In this document: positions 23,022 through 29,033 of the stretch, one piece after another
Position numbering within the stretch: the stretch's first letter is position 1
Layout: each line of letters begins with the position of its first letter
Assembly: GCA_030141585.1 (NCBI GenBank)
Contig: JAQIFP010000024.1
Location: 1-29,033, forward strand
Direction of reading: 5' to 3'
From: Ophryocystis elektroscirrha
Taxonomy: Eukaryota; Apicomplexa; Conoidasida; Neogregarinorida; Ophryocystidae
DNA: 29,033 nucleotides
The notes under the pieces: model-generated
Told to the model about the DNA's origin: nothing
The model's database searches: none
What the model saw: only the letters and a program-made list of their open reading frames with translations
Program-made: the position numbers and the translations under genes

Positions 23022-23826
23022 TTATTGTCCCAGTAAATCGTAGTCATCTACTTCATCACGGAATTCTTTTATTTTTCTAGTAATAGATGAAATAGTTTAA
23101 AAATATACCTTTTTATTGATGATCCTTCTGCCCATGTTATGTGATCTTCCATTTCTTTTGAAATAAGAATAGCTGGACTAGTTACAATTTTAGGGCCAAT
23201 CCTTATATCTATTCATTTAGAGCATAAGTCATGCATTTTAATACTAATTATATTATGAATCATATTTTATCAAAAAATAAATAATATTACTAATGTCTAT
23301 TGATGGGGAGCTTATTTATATATATTTAGTGTTGTCAGCATTGGTAGAAATATATTCAAAATGCAGCGTAAATATTTATTTTAAACATTTATCTTACGTC
23401 CATGCTTAACAATTGATATTGCGTATTGAAGGTTTTCAGCAAAGTGTAAGCGTGTTATAACAGTTGTTAATCTTCTTCGGAAAAAAGTAGATGCTGCAAG
23501 ATTTTCCAGCTCAGCTAATCCAGCATGTGGTGCAACAACACCCATTAAGGCACTGCAAATAGCTAAAATAAACAAAAAAAGTACAGTTTTCTGACTAATT
23601 GCTCTGTCATGAATAGTCTATCTTTATCAGTTTCGGGCATTTCGCGTAAAAGGGACACAAGACGTCTAATATGACCACATAATCTATTATATTTTGCATA
23701 TTCTTCGCGATCTTCAATACCGTATCTTCGTAAAATTTTAACTTCTCTACTGTTTTGATCACGTTTCCAGTCGAAAAAATTGACTTTTTTCAATAATTTA
23801 CGCTCATGATATTTAAGCGTACGCAT
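23022..23826 (-). CDS. IMP3: U3 snoRNP protein IMP3, 4 exons
   Basis: IMP3 is an S4-domain protein that binds U3 snoRNA and pairs it with pre-rRNA in the small-subunit processome. Exons 23826-23585, 23552-23398, 23208-23109 and 23076-23022, with introns of 32, 189 and 32 nt, give 183 residues, the usual family length. The N-terminus (MRTLKYHERKLLKKVNFFDW) and RRYGIEDREEYAKYNRLC match IMP3 closely. The S4 region contains STFFRRRLTTVITRL and AENLQYAISIVKHGHIRIGP. The end SPAILISKEMEDHITW, then EFRDEVDDYDLLGQ, is the typical IMP3 tail. For intron 1 the acceptor at 23553 is chosen, because the alternative TTTTAG acceptor ten bases earlier puts the protein out of frame. It is 71 bp from the RASP2-like gene. 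Confidence 0.94.
23209..23397 (-). other. Long (189-nt) intron of IMP3
   Basis: Donor GTAAGA and acceptor ATAG join codon phase exactly and restore the IMP3 sequence. The other two introns of the gene are 32 nt. It is AT-rich; no snoRNA boxes that I can support. Confidence 0.85.
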
Positions 23827-23897
23827 TTTACTGATTTATCAGTCATACATTATATATTTAAAGTTAATCTATATAAATATACTATTCTCGAAAATAA

Positions 23898-26129
23898 TTA
23901 TAAAGGACCTTCAAATATTTGTTTTAAAGAGTTTTGAGTATCAATAGCTATTAAAGGATAATCTGTTGTTGATTTTTTTTTGGCTGAGTTTCTGGAATTT
24001 TCTATCATATTGACGATTGAGTCTGGAACCATTTTTTTTGTTGTTTCCTATATATATTCTAGTTACATAAATAATTACTTTCACAAAGTACAAGTTCGTT
24101 GGAGCTTTTTCTTCTTTTAGAGAGTTTACAGATTCAACTGTATTTGTTTGGGATGTAGGTAACTTTTTAGTGTCTTCTGAAACAGACATAATTGGCTTAG
24201 GATTGTGTTTTTGTTCCTCAATAAATTCTCTTAACTATAATTGTAATAAAGTTTGACTTTATTGTACTCTTTCAATAAATTCATACAATCCGTTTGACCA
24301 TATATCCCTATCTCTTTCTACACGTCTAAGAAATAAGTCCTGTGGCCCTATCAATCACATAGGTATATAAAAAATTTAATTTGAAATAAATTAATTAAAA
24401 AAATTCAAATTAATGAATTAATTATTGAAATTCAGACAAAATTAAAATTATAATAAAAAACATCTTTTAAATACAATATTTCGGAAAACAACTATATATT
24501 ATATTATATTATATTATATAGTTGAGTAAACTGTATTCTTATATATTTACATTTATTTCAATTTAGATGAAACTATTGAGTGCGTAATCAGTACAGTTTT
24601 CAATTGATTATTATTTGCTTACCATTTACAGTGTGGTATTTTACGTAAAACTGCTGGCGGTTATGTGAGTCTGGAAGTATTAAACTTATTGATAGTAAAC
24701 TAATTTTTCCAATTGGTTGTGAACCTATAAAATAAATAATATTTACTTTCATACCATCCGTCATGTCATTCTTAGAAGCCCAATAGCACCAGAACCATTT
24801 ACCTATTAGTAGTAATATTATCGTAGTTTTTGCTATGAAATCATTTTAATTGTCATAAAATTTATTGTACATATATTAGTAATAAAAAAAACTGTAATAA
24901 TTACTCTTTATCAATATACAGATACACATTAATATTAATGATTTTTGCTTATTAAAAATAATGTGAATTGCTTTAATGTTATTTATTTACCCCGTTTTTC
25001 TATAGCTTTAAAATAATAAGTAATCCAGCCTTTAAATTTCATCAACTGTAATGGACCTTCCAATACACCAGAAAGGAATGTCAATTTTTCTTGATCGGTC
25101 ATATCATCATAAGACTAGAAATCTTTTATTAATTACAGCAATTACTTTAGTAAAGGTTTCCCCTTTACTTGCAGCTTTGCGAGCTGCATTAATTATTGCC
25201 TGTCTCACTAAAGGTGAGTCATTGTCATCAATAATTGTTTCCACTAAACATTAAAGTATTTCTTCAGTGATATATATTACTTCTATGAAAAGATACACAT
25301 ATTTTGACGGTATTCTTGTTATCTTTCTTTAATATGTACCTTAAGAACTACCTTTCATAAGAAAAATTACCACTCATACTGTGGATAGTCTCTTTCAATG
25401 ATATCTTTCATTATATCTAAATTTATATCTCCTAAAAAAATGCTTTTAATTGTTCCCTGTTTTCACAGTATAACTAGCACTGAAGTATTACTTGACGATA
25501 TAACGCAATCCGTAAAATATTATCCATTTGTCTTCATACATACATGTATGTGAATATCATTACCGAACTGTAATCTTCAATGTTTCATAAATTTGCACTT
25601 GTTTTTTGTTGTCAACAGAGCATTCTGTTCATTTCGATCAACATATGGTCAACGTAAATAATTACTTTATTTTACATAAATATATTGGTAAATTTTTGAC
25701 ATTTTACAAAATTAAACAAATTATTTTTGTTAACAAAAAATACATTTTTTAATTTAATTGAGTAAATTAAATACATTTCAATAAATTTATTCAAATTTTA
25801 GTATAACTTGGTATATTTGATTTATATTAAAGAAAGTCTACCTTACTTTGAGTTTGTGCTTCAAATCTACCACACTCCACATAACAATATACATCCGAAC
25901 CGGTACTAACGTTTTTGGCCTCATGAACTTCAATGACTAATAAAAATGTTGGATGCTTATGGCATCCACCACGTAAAAAACAGCATCCAATAAATGCAAA
26001 TTCAGTTGGATGAGGAATTTTTCTTCGCAATGCATACAGTGTGGTAGCTCCAGCAGCACACATTGCCGCTCCCCCAGTTGCTAGTGTAAGCACGCTTGGA
26101 CCTCCTAGAAGTAACCGTGTAACAAACAT
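23898..26129 (-). CDS. C2 + PH-like protein resembling RASP2/CERLI1 of the rhoptry surface, 12 exons
   Basis: Exons: 26129-25847, 25624-25564, 25531-25492, 25456-25371, 25339-25281, 25243-25146, 25114-24991, 24802-24755, 24724-24623, 24347-24268, 24234-24085, 24047-23898, giving 426 residues. Introns are 30-37 nt except 222, 188 and 275 nt. The N-terminus is a hydrophobic Gly/Ala-rich stretch (LLLGGPSVLTLATGGAAM), with cysteines at 24, 49 and 50 that could be lipid-modified. A C2-like domain follows (about 61-175: TFLLVIEVHEAKN, YCYVECGRFEAQT, IKSIFLGDINLDI). Next is a PH-like domain (about 220-330: MKFKGWITYYFKAI, KWFWCYWASKND, DLFLRRVERDRDIWSNGLYE), then a disordered tail ending TDYPLIAIDTQN. 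This architecture and length match RASP2/CERLI1, a lipid-binding protein on the cytosolic face of rhoptries needed for their discharge. The family assignment is from memory of architecture. The exon joins are strong. Confidence 0.75.
24489..24524. repeat. AT pentamer repeat framed by a 10-bp inverted repeat
   Basis: Arms caactatata (24489-24498) and tatatagttg (24515-24524) are perfect inverted copies around a short run of tattA-type pentamers. It lies inside the 275-nt intron of the RASP2-like gene. Confidence 0.85.
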
Positions 26130-26760
26130 AAAAAAAAAAAAAAATATGTTTGGTTTTCTGATGCACGTTTCTTTGAATTATTGAATTTTCTGACTACATA
26201 TATAACTCTTTCGTTAAAACAAATATAAAAATTAGATTAATTAAGAAAAAAATAAATGAAGTCAGCCATAAAGTTTTAAGATTTTTATACTAAAAATTAT
26301 GCAGTATGACAATATATTAATAAATTTGTTTAATTCATTATAATTCAAACGTGTCAAAAAATTTATAAAAATATTTAATAAGGTTTCTCGTCTGGTAGAA
26401 AATCAGACTAATTTTTAAATAGCTTAATGACCAGAATGTTTTTAATAAAAAATAATTATTAATTTATCTGAAATTATACAAGATTTTATAATCATTAATA
26501 AAATTAAGTTAATTTTGAACTTTTTTTTTTTTTTTTTATTTAATATAAATAGTAAAATATTTGAGTTTTTTGAAAAACTATTCACAATCTGTAAAAGATA
26601 TATTATAAACTATTTTTGAGATAATATTAGCAAAATTTAATTTTTGGTATAATGTATTCTTGAATTAAAGCTTTCCTGATAGTATAGTAATAATTTGTAA
26701 ATTGTTGATATAAGTTGTTTACGCTCAATAATATAACGGTTGAAAGTTTTAATAACTAAA
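26130..26760. promoter_or_regulatory. Divergent intergenic region between RASP2-like gene and Ubc13
   Basis: 631 bp of very AT-rich sequence with an A run next to the RASP2-like start codon and a T run at about 26521-26537. Both promoters must lie here. No open exon or RNA gene that I can support. Confidence 0.4.
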
Positions 26761-27675
26761 ATGCTGGTTTCTAAGCGAATAATGAGGGAGATACAAAGTT
26801 TAGCTATGGAATCACGTAAAACCATTAAAAACTTGTATAATTTCTTTAGCACCTGATATTAAAGCTACTCCTCATCGTGATAATTACCGATATTTTGAAA
26901 TAAAAATGGCTGGGCCCGAAGGAACACCTTACGAGGATGGTGTATTTGACCTTGAATTATTTCTTCCTGTTCAATATCCTATGGAGCCTCCAAAAGTTAG
27001 GTTTCTAAACAAGATTTTTCATCCAAATATTGTAAGTCATTACAAAATTCAATAATTTATGCAGTTTAGTAGTACATAATGAAATTTTATCGGCTGAAGC
27101 CATAAGTTTATAAGTAAACTGTTATAAAAATAAACATATGTATATTTTGCAGTTATAGAAAAAAAAAAAAATATTAGCGATCTATAAATAAATATATATA
27201 TATATATATTTATTTATTATGACAAACAGATAAATCTATTATTTATATACACATAAGATATATATGCACATTTATACATTTTTTTAAAAGAAAATTTTGA
27301 GTCATAAATAATTATAATTTGAATATAATTATCTGTATTCATATAGCTATTAAATAGTTTAATAAATGGCTATGTGTATGTGTGTGTGAATGAATGTAAT
27401 TTTTGTAATGATTATAGTAAATATTTGTTTATTATTTAATACTTTCTATTAAGGATTCTCTTGGTCGCATTTGTCTTGATATCTTGAAAGAGAATTGGAG
27501 CCCTGCGTTACAGATTCGTACTGTAATTTTATCCATTCAAGCACTTCTGGCTGCTCCCGAACCAAGTGATCCATTAGTTCCCAAAATAGCCCATCTGTAT
27601 ACAAATAATCGAAAATTATTTGAAAAAACAGCTCGTGAGTGGACGAAAATGTACGTACCGCCAAAAGAACAATAA
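26761..27675 (+). CDS. UBC13: Ubiquitin-conjugating enzyme E2 of the Ubc13/UBE2N type, 3 exons
   Basis: An E2 that carries ubiquitin on a cysteine; Ubc13 with a Uev partner builds K63-linked chains. Exons 26761-26815, 26850-27031 and 27454-27675 give 152 residues, the same length as human UBE2N. The start [14 protein letters not shown] aligns with the first E2 helix. [15 protein letters not shown] and [19 protein letters not shown] give the HPN motif. The active-site cysteine is C86 in [29 protein letters not shown] is typical of Ubc13. The second intron (27032-27453) is 422 nt, the longest in the window. The ATG at 26761 gives exactly the family length. Ubc13 rather than another E2 is favoured by the whole core, but no search was run. 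Confidence 0.93.
27032..27453 (+). other. Longest intron in the window (422 nt), in Ubc13, with AT palindrome
   Basis: Donor GTAAGT at 27032 and acceptor ATTAAG at 27453. It contains a perfect 32-nt palindrome (27185-27216: an 8-unit TA core inside TAAATAAA/TTTATTTA arms) and a TG-rich run near 27371-27388. No coding exon or RNA gene found inside. Confidence 0.85.
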
Positions 27676-28288
27676 TTTGTATTTGTAAACGTATTTATTC
27701 ACACAATTGACTGTAATTTTTTCTTATAATTACGATATGAGAAACAAGTTATTGTATCTAACCCAAATATAGCGAAGTGTGATTAATACATGCGATTTTC
27801 TTAAATATGTAGATTTTATAAATTTAAAAGTCTTTTTGAGTTTTGCAATAAATTAATAAAACCTTGAAGATATATATTTTAATTTTAAAAAGATTTTTTT
27901 TTAAGACAATTGTCTCATAAACTTATTTACTTATGTTTTTTTTTTTTAATAGTGTTGTGTGGTTTCTCTCCTGTTTTTTGGTTTTGTTTTTTATTGAATG
28001 AAGTTTTTACGTAGCTAAATTTTTATTTGCACTGTTAAAATTGTTTATTTTTTTTTAAATACTCGTTAAATCATTGAAAATATAGCTAAAGTGCATAAAA
28101 AAAAAAGTTTGATTGACCGTTAAAAATGTGCAGTGGTTAATTTAAACAAAATAAATTATTTTTTTTTTTTTCTTACAAGTAATAAAGAAAAAAGATTAAG
28201 AAAATAAGATATTTACACAAAGAAGCTACCAAATACACCTGGTATAAACAGCTGACAAATAATTCAAATGATATAATTAAATACCAGA
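27676..28288. other. Intergenic region between Ubc13 and formin-like gene
   Basis: 613 bp with many homopolymer T and A runs (for example near 27939-27949 and 28158-28170). Both flanking genes are on the + strand, so it holds the Ubc13 3' end and the next promoter. I see no supported exon, though a small upstream exon of the formin-like gene cannot be excluded. Confidence 0.4.
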
Positions 28289-28903
28289 ATGAGTGGTGCT
28301 ACCATAGAAACACCAAGTTATCCAGAAAATAGTTTATTTCCCGGATTTATTGCATCAGAATTTGATGAAAAAAAAGCAGTTTTAAAAAAATTTTTTAATT
28401 CAACAAATCTTACAGATATTAAACTTAAAATATTTAAACCCCCAGATGATGATCGATTTTCTGTTGATTCTTTTGTTATTGACTTCCAGTCTATGTCTTC
28501 CTCTTTATCAAAAAATGCATGTAAACATAAAAAGCTCAATTTCCCTGGTACCCCCCCAGGGTTACCGCCCTCTTCAAAATCATTGAAAAGTCTATTTCCT
28601 GGAAAACCTCCTGGCCGTTGCCCTCCTTCAAAAGTTAAATTGGTTTCTAATATATGTAAAACGTCCATTGACAACGTCCCAAAACCCCCCTCAGGAGTCA
28701 AAGGAAAACAAGTATCATGGAAAAGTATTCCTGTATCTAAAATCAGCGGATCTATTTGGGCTTCATTTTCTGAAAACGAATCTGAGATGTACCCGTTAAA
28801 AAAATGTGGACCTGATTTTATGGTAATACAAGAATATATGCAACGAATCAATAGCATGCTATTAAGTTCTTTTTTCATGCAAACGTTCCTTAAGAATTTA
28901 TAA
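28289..28903 (+). CDS. Formin-like protein, Pro-rich (FH1-like) segment and start of FH2; incomplete
   Basis: Formins nucleate and elongate actin filaments through the FH2 domain, fed by profilin-actin on the proline-rich FH1. The open frame begins at the ATG at 28289. After about 85 residues without recognisable domains it has two related proline segments (FPGTPPGLPPSSK and FPGKPPGRCPPSK), then GVKGKQVSWKSIPVSKISGSIWASF. The part from VSW to IWASF matches the first strand and helix of FH2 domains (compare L-H-W-x-K-I-P...G-T-I-W). A full FH2 needs some 400 residues, but this frame stops at 28903. A typical-sized intron may begin at 28822 (GTAATA, acceptor at 28853). The next exons either lie beyond the window or are missing. 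So the end given is the open-frame stop, not a proven gene end. A truncated or degraded formin is also possible. Confidence 0.6.
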   Translation: MSGATIETPSYPENSLFPGFIASEFDEKKAVLKKFFNSTNLTDIKLKIFKPPDDDRFSVDSFVIDFQSMSSSLSKNACKHKKLNFPGTPPGLPPSSKSLKSLFPGKPPGRCPPSKVKLVSNICKTSIDNVPKPPSGVKGKQVSWKSIPVSKISGSIWASFSENESEMYPLKKCGPDFMVIQEYMQRINSMLLSSFFMQTFLKNL

Positions 28904-28975
28904 CTTATATAGATATATAAATATAATAATCAAATTTATAAATAGTGTATAGTAATATTTTATATAAAATATTAC

Positions 28976-29033
28976 ATTTTTAAATATATTACATATTTAA
29001 TATATATTACATATTTAATATATATTACATATT
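28976..29033. repeat. 18-bp AT tandem repeat at the window end
   Basis: About three copies of a unit close to tttaatatatattacata run to the last base of the window; the first copy is imperfect. The array may continue beyond it. Confidence 0.85.

Noticed and set aside
25051..25254. A + strand open frame of 67 codons
   Set aside because: It is antisense to exons 6 and 7 of the RASP2-like gene, which are in phase with exons on both sides.
28318..28878. A 186-codon open frame on the minus strand
   Set aside because: It is antisense to the formin-like frame. The + strand carries the FH2 opening motif and proline segments; the Gly-rich minus translation is what antisense proline codons would give.

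Overview
The window is nuclear DNA from an AT-rich, intron-dense protist, almost certainly an apicomplexan or a close relative. Three genes point there: an oocyst-wall-type Cys-repeat protein with a signal peptide, a C2 plus PH-like protein resembling the rhoptry-surface protein RASP2/CERLI1, and a formin-like protein. The remaining genes are eukaryotic housekeeping genes. I could not name the genus. There is no operon, phage, transposon, CRISPR array, tRNA or rRNA that I can support.

Most genes are broken by very short GT-AG introns. I placed about 76 introns by hand, requiring that reading phase be kept across each one. About 52 of them are 29-39 nt long. A minority are much longer (60-420 nt). 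Exon coordinates below come from that phase bookkeeping plus family similarity recalled from knowledge; nothing was searched in a database.

Layout from left to right. 652-1319 (+): an unrecognised basic-tailed protein. 1462-5150 (-): a Slo/BK-type K+ channel in 13 exons. 5495-7805 (+): a U1A/U2B''-type spliceosomal protein with a long Pro/GFQ-rich linker. 7901-10275 (-): a protein with a Utp12-like C-terminus. 10451-11518 (-): the intronless oocyst-wall-type protein. 11813-12147 (-): a small acidic protein. 12377-15500 (-): DNA topoisomerase III, interrupted by a 100-N assembly gap whose flanks are an identical 127-bp duplicate. 15563-16693 (-): eIF2 beta. 17035-17780 (+): a Gemin2-like protein. 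18061-21110 (+): a large coiled-coil protein. 21324-22372 (+): a small coiled-coil protein. 22495-22905 (-): the oligosaccharyltransferase subunit DAD1. 23022-23826 (-): the U3 snoRNP protein IMP3. 23898-26129 (-): the RASP2/CERLI1-like protein. 26761-27675 (+): Ubc13. 28289 onward (+): the start of a formin FH1-FH2 protein, incomplete at the window end.

The genes do not form one pathway, but some share themes. U1A and Gemin2 serve snRNP function and assembly, which suits an intron-rich genome. IMP3 and the Utp12-like protein suggest ribosome biogenesis. The RASP2-like protein, the formin and the oocyst-wall protein belong to parasite invasion, actin and transmission biology. Gene spacing is tight: 71 bp between the RASP2-like gene and IMP3, 116 bp between IMP3 and DAD1, and 62 bp between eIF2 beta and topoisomerase III.
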